Source: an uncultured Xanthobacteraceae bacterium (GTDB taxonomy: Bacteria; Pseudomonadota; Alphaproteobacteria; Rhizobiales; Xanthobacteraceae). Taken from it: a DNA stretch of 6,118 bases. The DNA lies in the NCBI GenBank assembly GCA_955652195.1, contig CATPBC010000009.1, positions 1 to 6,118 of the forward strand. Direction: 5' to 3'. Below are positions 1-4,531 of this stretch, piece after piece. Position 1 is the stretch's first letter. The number at the start of each line of letters is the position of its first letter. A program made the position numbers and the translations under genes. The notes under the pieces were generated by a model. That model was not told where the DNA came from and did not search any database. It saw nothing but the letters and a program-made list of their open reading frames with translations.

Positions 1-417
1 ATGAATGTCGCGTTCGGCGGTTCGCTGCATCCGGAAATCCGCGAGCTGCCGGGGCGCCTCAATCATCGCGCGCCGCGGCTGCCGAACGGCGAGTACCATC
101 CCGATCTGGAAGTGATCTTCGCCGAGCGGCACGAGGTCCGCCTCACGCCGGGCGGCGTTTTCGCCAAGCTGCTGGGCGCCGAGTGCATCCGCGTCAATTC
201 GCTGCACGGCCAAGGCATTCTCGAGCCGGCCAAGCGCATCGTCGTCGAGGGCGTGGCGGAGGACGGCACGATCGAGGCGATCCGCATCGCCGATGCGCCG
301 GGCTTTGCGCTCGGCGTGCAATGGCATGCCGAATACGAGCCGCAGCGCAGCGCGGTCAATCGTACATTGTTCGAAGCGTTCGGCGCCGCGGTAACCAAAT
401 ATCAACAGGCGCGTTGA
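1..417 (+). CDS. Gamma-glutamyl-gamma-aminobutyrate hydrolase-like protein (peptidase C26), C-terminal part
   Basis: This is the last 138 codons of a class I glutamine-amidotransferase-like hydrolase. The reading frame is open at the left edge, and the ATG at position 1 is almost certainly internal: the family motif leading into FGGSLH is already under way, and the nucleophile-cysteine half of the domain is missing. Visible family signatures are FGGSLH (residues 5-10), the VNSLHGQG block (65-72) and the catalytic His-Glu pair in GVQWHAE (H109, E111). The usual motif is QWHPE, so A110 replaces the common proline. Family knowledge: PuuD-type enzymes hydrolyse the gamma-glutamyl amide bond of gamma-glutamyl-GABA in putrescine breakdown, in the cytoplasm. 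The exact substrate here is inferred, since related C26 hydrolases act on other gamma-glutamyl amides. The DUF302 gene follows after 35 bp on the same strand and may be co-transcribed. The family call is firm; puuD orthology is not established. Confidence 0.88.
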   Translation: MNVAFGGSLHPEIRELPGRLNHRAPRLPNGEYHPDLEVIFAERHEVRLTPGGVFAKLLGAECIRVNSLHGQGILEPAKRIVVEGVAEDGTIEAIRIADAPGFALGVQWHAEYEPQRSAVNRTLFEAFGAAVTKYQQAR

Positions 418-432
418 TCCATTCTCCACCCG

Positions 433-444
433 AAGGAGAAGGAG
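433..444 (+). promoter_or_regulatory. Strong Shine-Dalgarno of the DUF302 gene, partly inside a small hairpin
   Basis: The purine run AAGGAGAAGGAG holds two overlapping Shine-Dalgarno cores. The second GGAG (441-444) lies 8 nt before the ATG at 453 and fixes that start. The first core (GGAGAA, 435-440) can pair with TTCTCC at 422-427 across a 7-nt loop, starting 5 nt after the stop codon of the upstream gene. This could couple translation of the two genes, but that is inference. Confidence 0.7.
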
Positions 445-452
445 ACACGACC

Positions 453-848
453 ATGGAAGAAGGACTCGTCGCGGTCGTCAGCCGCTATTCCGCGCCGGAA
501 ACCATGCAGCGGTTCCTCGCCGCGCTCGCCAAGCGCGACCTGACCGTTTTCGCCCGCATCGACCATGCCGCCAATGCCGGCGCAGTGGGGATGCCGTTGC
601 GGCCGACGGAGGTGGTGCTGTTCGGCAATCCCAAAGGCGGCACCGCATTGATGCAGGATCAGCAGCGCGCCGGCATCGATTTGCCGCTCAAAGCGCTGGT
701 CTGGCAGGACGCCGAAGGCAAGGTCTGGCTCAGCTACAACGCGCCGGACTGGATCGCCGAGCGCGCCGGGCTCGGGGCCACCAGCGCCGGCGCCGTGGCG
801 GCAATGACCAAAGCCTTGGCGGCGATCGCAGAGGAAGTGACGAAGTAA
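453..848 (+). CDS. DUF302 family protein
   Basis: This encodes a 131-aa cytoplasmic protein with no signal peptide or membrane segment. It matches the DUF302 family as I know it: an N-terminal strand-helix (roughly residues 5-30, with YSAPETMQRF), the FGNPKGG signature near residues 57-63, then GIDLPLKALVWQDAEGKVWLSY around 73-94, the most conserved part of the family. The length is normal for a stand-alone DUF302 domain. The biochemical function of the family is not established and I do not assign one. The start at 453 is chosen because it has an excellent Shine-Dalgarno (433-444) and gives the typical family N-terminus; the frame is open further upstream, but that would overlap the preceding gene. 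It follows the C26 hydrolase gene by 35 bp, probably in the same transcript. Downstream lie palindromic repeats and a convergent gene. Confidence 0.9.
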   Translation: MEEGLVAVVSRYSAPETMQRFLAALAKRDLTVFARIDHAANAGAVGMPLRPTEVVLFGNPKGGTALMQDQQRAGIDLPLKALVWQDAEGKVWLSYNAPDWIAERAGLGATSAGAVAAMTKALAAIAEEVTK

Positions 849-864
849 GCCTGCGCTAAAGCGA

Positions 865-878
865 GACGAAATTTCGTC
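865..878. repeat. 14-bp perfect palindrome
   Basis: GACGAAATTTCGTC is a perfect inverted repeat of two 7-nt halves with no spacer, starting 16 bp after the DUF302 stop codon. As RNA it could form only a short stem (five pairs around an AATT loop) and no T-run follows, so it is a poor terminator. It may be a protein-binding site, or the outer flank of the longer repeat at 907-955; from memory, copies of that repeat in Bradyrhizobium relatives often carry similar flanking sequence. Neither reading is proven. Confidence 0.5.
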
Positions 879-906
879 GAATCGTCATCCGGCTCTATTT
901 TTGCTT

Positions 907-955
907 GAGCATGATCTTTTCCAAAAACCGGTTACCACTTTTCGGGATCATGCTC
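907..955. repeat. Dispersed-type intergenic palindromic repeat (GAGCATGATC...GATCATGCTC)
   Basis: Perfect 10-nt inverted arms, GAGCATGATC (907-916) and GATCATGCTC (946-955), enclose 29 nt containing a second palindrome, AACCGGTT (926-933), and T-runs on both sides. I recognise this layout (arms, TTTTC, A-run, central ACCGGTT, CTTTTC) as a short repeat found many times between genes in Bradyrhizobium-like genomes; this is memory, not a search. It sits between two convergent genes, and its right end directly abuts the TAA (958-956) of the minus-strand gene. It may act as a bidirectional terminator or mRNA 3'-end stabiliser for both sides. Confidence 0.75.
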
Positions 956-1222
956 TTACGTCTCGATCTTGCTCAGCACCGCCTGCACCTGCTCCAGCAC
1001 TTGGCGGGTCTTTTCAGCGTAGAACGTGTTCACGATATCGCAGATCGTCTGGACCTTCGGATCGCGCGGATCGATTCCCGCTGCGACCAGACGTCCATGC
1101 AGGTCTTGCAGCACTTCATCGCGTTCGAACATCACGGCCTCCAGGGCGCTGATTATAGCAGCGGGAACGTATTGGCGCTGGGCGGGTTCGTGCATCGTCC
1201 GCAGCACCGGTTTTACCGTCAC
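956..1222 (-). CDS. Small hypothetical protein, 88 aa, function unknown
   Basis: I do not recognise this gene. It encodes an 88-aa soluble, probably mostly helical protein with no signal peptide, membrane segment or cysteine cluster; the one Cys is near residue 61. A central stretch (AGIDPRDPKVQTICDIVN, about 48-65) and a charged C-terminal helix look like a real folded protein, and composition matches the neighbours. The start is uncertain. The GTG at 1222 gives 88 aa but has no clear Shine-Dalgarno; the in-frame ATG at 1195 (79 aa, beginning MHEPAQRQ) is equally weak. I list the longer form. The gene follows the MaoC gene by 31 bp (58 bp with the later start) on the same strand and is probably the last gene of that transcript. 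Its stop codon touches the palindromic repeat at 907-955. Confidence 0.65.
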   Translation of the reverse strand: MTVKPVLRTMHEPAQRQYVPAAIISALEAVMFERDEVLQDLHGRLVAAGIDPRDPKVQTICDIVNTFYAEKTRQVLEQVQAVLSKIET

Positions 1223-1253
1223 CGCCGGGCATAGTCGCGCGGCGATATGGTCC

Positions 1254-1721
1254 TTACAGCCTGATCATCGGCCGCTTGCCTTTGGCCGATTTCTCGCTCG
1301 GTACTTTCACCAGGGCCTCGCCGTCCAGAACCACCTCGCCGTCGACAGCACAAACACAGGACAGCCGGGCGCGCGACTTTTCCGGAATAAGCTCCCGCAC
1401 CGTGACGGTGACCACCACCGTGTCGCCGATCTTCACCGGCGCGCGGAAATTAAGCGTCTGCGAAATATAGATCGCGCCAGGTCCCGGAAGGCGGGTGCCG
1501 AGCACCGCGGAAATCAGGCTGGCGGTATAGAGCCCATGCGCGATGCGCTTGCCGAACGACGTGCGCGCCGCGAAATGTTCGGAAAGGTGGATCGGATTGC
1601 GATCGCCGGTAAGCTGCGCGAACCCGACCACGTCCGAAGACGACACCGTCTTTTCCAGCGTCTCGGTCATGCCGACCGACAAATCCTCGAAAAAGAGCGT
1701 GCGCAGCGGCGGCAGATTCAT
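1254..1721 (-). CDS. MaoC family dehydratase, PhaJ-like (R)-specific enoyl-CoA hydratase
   Basis: This is a 155-aa single hot-dog-fold protein. The hydratase-2 motif is intact: D40 and H45 in GDRNPIHL are the catalytic Asp and His, followed by the AHGLYTASLIS block, with S71 at the place of the active-site serine of PhaJ. The conserved LPGPGAIYISQTLNF (78-92) and PVKIGDTV (95-102) segments follow. Family knowledge: these cytoplasmic enzymes hydrate trans-2-enoyl-CoA to (R)-3-hydroxyacyl-CoA, linking beta-oxidation to polyhydroxyalkanoate precursors; other MaoC proteins hydrate different enoyl-CoAs, so the substrate is open. The PsiF-type gene lies 37 bp upstream and the 88-aa gene 31 bp downstream. 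The ATG at 1721 lies at the junction of a 13-bp tandem duplication that puts an out-of-frame ATG at 1734. No clear Shine-Dalgarno is seen, but the encoded N-terminus (LPPLRTLFFEDLSVGM) is typical. Confidence 0.9.
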   Translation of the reverse strand: MNLPPLRTLFFEDLSVGMTETLEKTVSSSDVVGFAQLTGDRNPIHLSEHFAARTSFGKRIAHGLYTASLISAVLGTRLPGPGAIYISQTLNFRAPVKIGDTVVVTVTVRELIPEKSRARLSCVCAVDGEVVLDGEALVKVPSEKSAKGKRPMIRL

Positions 1722-1734
1722 GCGGCAGATTCAT
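1709..1734. repeat. 13-bp perfect tandem duplication over the maoC start codon
   Basis: GCGGCAGATTCAT occurs twice head to tail, at 1709-1721 and 1722-1734. Read on the minus strand, this gives ATGAATCTGCCGC twice, so there are two ATG codons 13 nt apart in different frames. Only the downstream ATG (1721) opens the MaoC frame; the other opens an unrelated frame of 94 codons. Confidence 0.9.
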
Positions 1735-1758
1735 ACTGATAGTTTGCTTGCCGGCGCG

Positions 1759-1995
1759 CTACTGCTTGGGCGCGGCCATCGCGCCTGGCCGCGCCGGACC
1801 GCGCGGATCGTTCCGATTGGCCATGCACTTTTTGAGGAAGGCATTGCGCGCCGCGCCCTGCAGTTTCTGGTCATCGGCGCCGAACTTGCACGTCGCCATT
1901 TTCTGTTTCGCGTCGACGGCGAAACACGGACTAGCCGGCACCAGCACGATCAGGGCAGCGGCAACAAGCGCATATCGAGACACATATCGAGACAT
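1759..1995 (-). CDS. Secreted PsiF-repeat-like small protein
   Basis: This encodes a 78-aa exported protein. Residues 1-26 form a signal peptide: basic start, hydrophobic core ALVAAALIVLV, and a likely cut after CFA at position 26. The mature part carries one copy of a motif like the PsiF repeat (about 30-60), with M33, C36, L45, G47, R50, F53 and C57 in the expected pattern M..C........L.G..R..F...C. A Pro/Ala-rich tail follows. E. coli PsiF is phosphate-starvation inducible and of unknown function; family members often have two repeats, whereas this has one. The start at 1995 is chosen because it begins the signal peptide and has a GGGGGA purine run 5 nt upstream (2001-2006); the frame is open further upstream but adds an implausible extension. 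The first eight residues, MSRYVSRY, come from a 12-bp tandem duplication. It is probably the first gene of a transcript that continues into maoC (37-bp gap). Confidence 0.75.
   Translation of the reverse strand: MSRYVSRYALVAAALIVLVPASPCFAVDAKQKMATCKFGADDQKLQGAARNAFLKKCMANRNDPRGPARPGAMAAPKQ
1971..1994. repeat. 12-bp perfect tandem duplication at the start of the PsiF-type gene
   Basis: CATATCGAGACA is present twice head to tail (1971-1982 and 1983-1994). On the minus strand it encodes the repeated SRY of MSRYVSRY, so the duplication is in frame and lengthens the positively charged start of the signal peptide by four residues. The second unit begins with GTG in frame, a possible secondary start. 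Confidence 0.9.
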
Positions 1996-2023
1996 GGATA
2001 TCCCCCGGGGACTTTGAACCGGC

Positions 2024-2052
2024 ATGATAGCACAGGCGCGCCGAGCGCTCAG
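2024..2052 (-). promoter_or_regulatory. Possible promoter for the PsiF-type/maoC transcript
   Basis: In the divergent gap, the minus strand reads TGCTATCAT (2032-2024): an extended -10 (TGn) with TATCAT, one mismatch from TATAAT. A weak -35-like CTGAGC lies 17 nt further up (2052-2047). A start of transcription near 2017 would give a leader of about 20 nt. This is a pattern match only. Confidence 0.3.
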
Positions 2053-2072
2053 CACCACCGGCAATTTGGCGC

Positions 2073-2078
2073 TATAAA
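2073..2078 (+). promoter_or_regulatory. Possible -10 element just before the thioesterase start
   Basis: TATAAA-like sequence (CTATAAAG) ends 5 nt before the ATG at 2084. No convincing -35 is seen at the proper distance, and no Shine-Dalgarno precedes the ATG. If used, transcription would begin at or next to the start codon, giving a leaderless message. Low certainty. Confidence 0.25.
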
Positions 2079-2083
2079 GCGGC

Positions 2084-2524
2084 ATGACCTCGCCTGAGAG
2101 CCGCCGCACCCTCCTCGATCGCATCGTTCCCGGCCTCACCGGTACCGCCGAAATCGTAGTCGGGCCGGAGCATACCGCGCCCTTTGTCGGCTCGGGCCGG
2201 ATCGCAGTGTTGGCGACGCCGGTCATGATCAACCTTATCGAAGCGGCCGCTCTCGCCGCAGTCGAACATCTCCTTCCTGCCGGACACCAGAGCCTGGGCA
2301 TTCAACTCGACATCAGCCATACCGCGGCGACGCCTATCGGCTTGCGGGTCATCGCTACTGCTGAGGTGTCGCGCGTCGAGGCGCGCACCATCACCTTCCG
2401 CGTTACGGCGCGCGACGAGCTTGAAACGATCGGCGGCGGCATGCACCGGCGCGTCGTCGTCAGCGTGTCGCGCTTCGACGAGCGCGTGCAACGCAAGCTG
2501 CGAAAGAACGCGGCGGACCCCTAG
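2084..2524 (+). CDS. FlK-type hot-dog thioesterase
   Basis: This encodes a 146-aa cytoplasmic protein of the thioesterase family that includes fluoroacetyl-CoA thioesterase FlK of Streptomyces cattleya. Compared from memory with FlK, all three catalytic residues are present at matching spacing: T45 (FlK T42) in LATPVM, E53 (E50) in INLIEAA, and H79 (H76) in ISHTAATP. The G72 in SLG matches FlK G69. The FlK lid phenylalanines (F33 and F36) are absent; here the segment reads FVGSGRIAV, so specificity for fluoroacetyl-CoA is unlikely. It probably hydrolyses some other small acyl-CoA or an unwanted CoA thioester; the substrate is unknown. The start at 2084 gives the usual family N-terminus (GLTGTAEIVVG begins at residue 17), although no Shine-Dalgarno precedes it. 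It is divergent from the PsiF-type gene (88-bp gap) and convergent with the membrane protein gene (24-bp gap), so it is probably transcribed alone. Confidence 0.88.
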   Translation: MTSPESRRTLLDRIVPGLTGTAEIVVGPEHTAPFVGSGRIAVLATPVMINLIEAAALAAVEHLLPAGHQSLGIQLDISHTAATPIGLRVIATAEVSRVEARTITFRVTARDELETIGGGMHRRVVVSVSRFDERVQRKLRKNAADP

Positions 2525-2548
2525 GGCGTACAGGCCGTCAGCAAGACC

Positions 2549-2755
2549 TCACGCCCGCGAGCGGCCGGCGATCCAGCCGAAAACGACGAGAACAACAGCG
2601 GCAATCGTCGCGGCAACGGCGTGGGTGGTATGGATACGCGAGGAGCCCGGAGCGTAACCGGGCATGAATGTCGGCAGCGAGCCGGCTTGCATCGTGAAGT
2701 AGAGAATCGCGGCAATGGCGCAAACGATTGCCAAAAGATACGCAAAAAGTTTCAT
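2549..2755 (-). CDS. Small two-helix inner-membrane protein, function unknown
   Basis: This encodes a 68-aa protein with two hydrophobic segments (about residues 3-22 and 46-64) joined by a loop of about 22 residues containing GSLPTFMPGY and HTTH, and a basic end (GRSRA). This suggests a small inner-membrane hairpin. Similar short proteins with the MKLFAY start and SLPxFMPGY loop occur, as I recall, in Bradyrhizobium relatives as hypothetical proteins; no function is known to me. The ATG at 2755 has a purine-rich Shine-Dalgarno (GGGGAGGGGA, 2770-2761) 5 nt upstream. It lies 45 bp downstream of the DUF6295-like gene on the same strand and is probably the last gene of that transcript. It converges with the thioesterase gene across only 24 bp, with no clear terminator hairpin between them. 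Confidence 0.8.
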   Translation of the reverse strand: MKLFAYLLAIVCAIAAILYFTMQAGSLPTFMPGYAPGSSRIHTTHAVAATIAAVVLVVFGWIAGRSRA

Positions 2756-2760
2756 CGTAG

Positions 2761-2770
2761 TCCCCTCCCC
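2761..2770 (-). promoter_or_regulatory. Shine-Dalgarno of the small membrane protein gene
   Basis: On the minus strand GGGGAGGGGA lies 5 nt before the ATG at 2755. It supports translation of this short gene and fixes its start. Confidence 0.65.
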
Positions 2771-2800
2771 GTCTGAGCACGCGCGATCATTGTACCAGAA

Positions 2801-3103
2801 TTACATCACAACCACCGGCGCATTCGCCGAAGCCGGCGCTGGCTTGCCATGCGCTAGCTCACCGCTGGCGAGAGCCGCAAGAATGCGCTCCACCAAAGCG
2901 CGTGCGGAATCGGCGCTCAATTCAATCGCCACCCGATCGCGGCCGCCCTCGCCTTCATTGGTGAAGTCGATGGCCAGCACGTGATCCAGCGTGGAATGAT
3001 ACGGATGGTCGAAATAGACGTTCGCGGTATCGATCCGCATCCAGCCTTTGCGGCCTTTGGCGCTACCGACGAGAGCGGTTTTTTCGACGATGTAAGAGCA
3101 CAT
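2801..3103 (-). CDS. Small conserved protein resembling DUF6295
   Basis: This encodes a 100-aa soluble protein without signal peptide. The N-terminus MCSYIVEKTALVGSAKG, the YFDHPYHSTLDHVLAIDF segment (about 31-48) and the helix SADSARALVERILAAL (about 64-79) match my memory of the small family DUF6295, whose role is unknown. The pairing of a beta-rich half with H34, H37 and H42 and a C-terminal helix is visible, but metal binding would be speculation. The Pro/Ala-rich tail ends in VVVM. The ATG at 3103 is preferred: it has AGGA (3114-3111) 7 nt upstream and gives the MCxY start typical of the family. An in-frame GTG at 3139 would add 12 residues and begin 2 nt after the upstream stop codon. 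It lies 38 bp downstream of the dienelactone hydrolase gene, very likely in the same operon. Confidence 0.75.
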   Translation of the reverse strand: MCSYIVEKTALVGSAKGRKGWMRIDTANVYFDHPYHSTLDHVLAIDFTNEGEGGRDRVAIELSADSARALVERILAALASGELAHGKPAPASANAPVVVM

Positions 3104-3141
3104 GGCGAGATCCTGGTTGTTTGCGGCCAATGGTGTCACGT

Positions 3142-3918
3142 TTATTCGGCGGCGATGGGGGTTGCGGAAGCCGCGAGACGCCGTTCGAAGAAAGCAAAAA
3201 CCTTCTTCCAGCCATCCAACGCTTGTTCGGGCCGGTACGCGTCGCGACTGGTGTTGAAGAACGCATGCCCGGCGCCGTTGTAGCGATGGAATTCGTAATT
3301 CTTGCCGAGGCGCTTGAGCACCGCCTCGGTCCTGTTCACCTGATCGGCGGTCGGGTTGACGTCGTCATTACCAAAAATACCAAGGAGCGGACAACTCAGC
3401 TTCTCGGTTAGATCGATCGGCGCGACCGGTCGCTTGTCGTTGAGGTCTTTCGGATTATCGACAATGACATTGCCGCCCCAGCAATCCACCGCGGCGTCGA
3501 TTCCAGACAGCGTGCAGGCGGCGAGATAGCAATGGCGGCCGCCGGAGCAAAATCCAATCGCGCCGACTTTGCCATTGGCGTTGTGCTGTGCGCGCAAATA
3601 GGCCATGGCGCCGGCGACGTCACCCATGATTTGCGCATCGGCGACCCCGCCGGCGGCGCGCACGCGGGCCCCGATATCGTCCGGGCTGTCCGAACCTTCA
3701 CGGAAATACAGATGCGGCGATATCGCCGCATAACCGTGATGGGCAAATTTGCGCACGACCTCAATAATCCATTCGTCCCATCCGGGAAGGTGATGGATGA
3801 CCACCACTCCAGGGTATTTCCCACTGCCGATCGGTCTTGCGTAATAGGCTTCGCCCTGATCCCCGTTATGGCCGCGGAACATCACCGGCTCGCCCTGCAA
3901 ACCGCGATAGTGACTCAT
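3142..3918 (-). CDS. Dienelactone hydrolase family protein
   Basis: This encodes a 258-aa cytoplasmic alpha/beta hydrolase, a normal length for the family. The triad is visible: nucleophile C124 in GFCSGG, D186 in FGNDDVNPT, and H218 in GAGHAFFN. A PGVVVIHHLPGW segment (36-47) forms the first strand and oxyanion region. Family knowledge: the type enzyme (ClcD/TcbE) opens dienelactone in chloroaromatic breakdown using a Cys-Asp-His triad, but most chromosomal members have unknown esterase or lactonase substrates. No aromatic-degradation genes are in view, so no pathway is assigned. The ATG at 3918 has GGAG (3929-3926) 7 nt upstream. It is followed by the DUF6295-like gene after 38 bp and the small membrane protein gene, suggesting a three-gene transcript. 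The secreted-protein gene lies 60 bp upstream on the same strand and may or may not be joined to it. Confidence 0.92.
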   Translation of the reverse strand: MSHYRGLQGEPVMFRGHNGDQGEAYYARPIGSGKYPGVVVIHHLPGWDEWIIEVVRKFAHHGYAAISPHLYFREGSDSPDDIGARVRAAGGVADAQIMGDVAGAMAYLRAQHNANGKVGAIGFCSGGRHCYLAACTLSGIDAAVDCWGGNVIVDNPKDLNDKRPVAPIDLTEKLSCPLLGIFGNDDVNPTADQVNRTEAVLKRLGKNYEFHRYNGAGHAFFNTSRDAYRPEQALDGWKKVFAFFERRLAASATPIAAE

Positions 3919-3978
3919 GCCTGAACTCCATCCTAGGGATAGGAAATGTGCACACGATTGCGCGCTGTCACCGCGCGC

Positions 3979-4356
3979 TTATTGCGGACAGCGATACAGC
4001 ACTGCCTTATAAGTCTTGTCACGGTCGACAAATTCTATCGTATTGTCGGGCCGCGGGGTGAACGTGATGTCGCCCATCAGCGGTCCACCGGCGAATTTGC
4101 ATTCGACGTGGGCAGAGATGCTGCGGCCGTCCTTCTTCTGATCAAGTATGGTGCAAACCCCGACATTGGAGACGATTTCCTGCCGTGAAATCGTCACCTT
4201 AGCCGTGGCCGGATCGCTGCCATCACCCTTACAGGCGACGTTCTGGGTGTAGTTGCCGATGAGCGGGAAATCGTCGGCGGCGAATGCCGCATTCAGAGTA
4301 AGCCCGAAGACCGCGACAGGAATGCAGCGGATGATCGGATAAACAAACCTGCGCAC
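3979..4356 (-). CDS. Secreted cysteine-containing hypothetical protein
   Basis: This encodes a 125-aa exported protein of unknown function. Residues 1-26 form a signal peptide (basic MRRFVYPIIR, hydrophobic core, probable cut after AAFA), leaving a mature protein of about 99 aa. It has four cysteines (C42, C68, C86, C123) that could form two disulfides in the periplasm. The mature part looks beta-rich, with SAHVECKF, GDITFTPRPDNTIEFVDRD and YKAVLYRC segments; similar hypothetical proteins exist, as I recall, in Bradyrhizobium relatives. The start is a GTG at 4356, supported by GAGGA (4367-4363) 6 nt upstream; no better ATG begins the signal peptide. A GC-rich 6-bp inverted repeat (GCGCGC, 3960-3965 and 3973-3978) directly follows the stop codon, without a T-run. 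The lon terminator lies upstream, so this gene needs its own promoter between 4357 and about 4478; I could not pick one. Confidence 0.8.
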   Translation of the reverse strand: MRRFVYPIIRCIPVAVFGLTLNAAFAADDFPLIGNYTQNVACKGDGSDPATAKVTISRQEIVSNVGVCTILDQKKDGRSISAHVECKFAGGPLMGDITFTPRPDNTIEFVDRDKTYKAVLYRCPQ

Positions 4357-4362
4357 GCGCTT

Positions 4363-4367
4363 TCCTC
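4363..4367 (-). promoter_or_regulatory. Shine-Dalgarno supporting the GTG start of the secreted protein
   Basis: On the minus strand GAGGA lies 6 nt before the GTG at 4356, in the context TTGAGGAAAGCGCGTG. It decides the non-ATG start. Confidence 0.65.
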
Positions 4368-4478
4368 AACTTGATTTCCAGGCCAGTACTGCGGCGCCGC
4401 CCGTCTCAGGCCGAATTTCTAGCGAAACTCCGAGCATCAGCCAATATCCGCGCACGCACCAGAAAAAAGTCGCACCCC

Positions 4479-4515
4479 TAAAAAAGCAAAGGCGGCGCCA
4501 ACCGGGCGCCGCCTT
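4479..4515 (-). terminator. Rho-independent terminator of lon
   Basis: On the minus strand, an 11-bp GC-rich stem (AAGGCGGCGCC at 4489-4499 pairing with GGCGCCGCCTT at 4505-4515, loop 4500-4504) is followed by TTTGCTTTTTTA (4490-4479). It starts 16 nt after the lon stop codon. Stem strength and the T-tract make this a convincing intrinsic terminator, so lon is the last gene of its transcript. Confidence 0.9.
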
Positions 4516-4531
4516 GCCGAAATAATCGCAG

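Noticed and set aside
183..452. Upstream extension of the DUF302 frame to an ATG at 183
   Set aside because: The extension overlaps the C26 hydrolase gene in another frame, encodes Arg-rich sequence, and ignores the strong Shine-Dalgarno before 453.
1026..1739. A 237-codon open frame on the plus strand across maoC and the 88-aa gene
   Set aside because: Its translation is Arg-rich without family features, and it lies opposite a MaoC protein with all catalytic motifs intact.
1996..2301. N-terminal extension of the PsiF-type frame to 2301
   Set aside because: It would run through the divergent promoter gap and over the thioesterase gene, and would bury the signal peptide in the middle of the protein.
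3532..3924. A 130-codon plus-strand open frame opposite the dienelactone hydrolase gene
   Set aside because: Antisense shadow with no Shine-Dalgarno or recognisable domain.
3960..3978. GCGCGC inverted repeat after the secreted-protein gene as a terminator
   Set aside because: Only a 6-bp stem with a 7-nt loop and no T-run on the minus strand; too weak to call.
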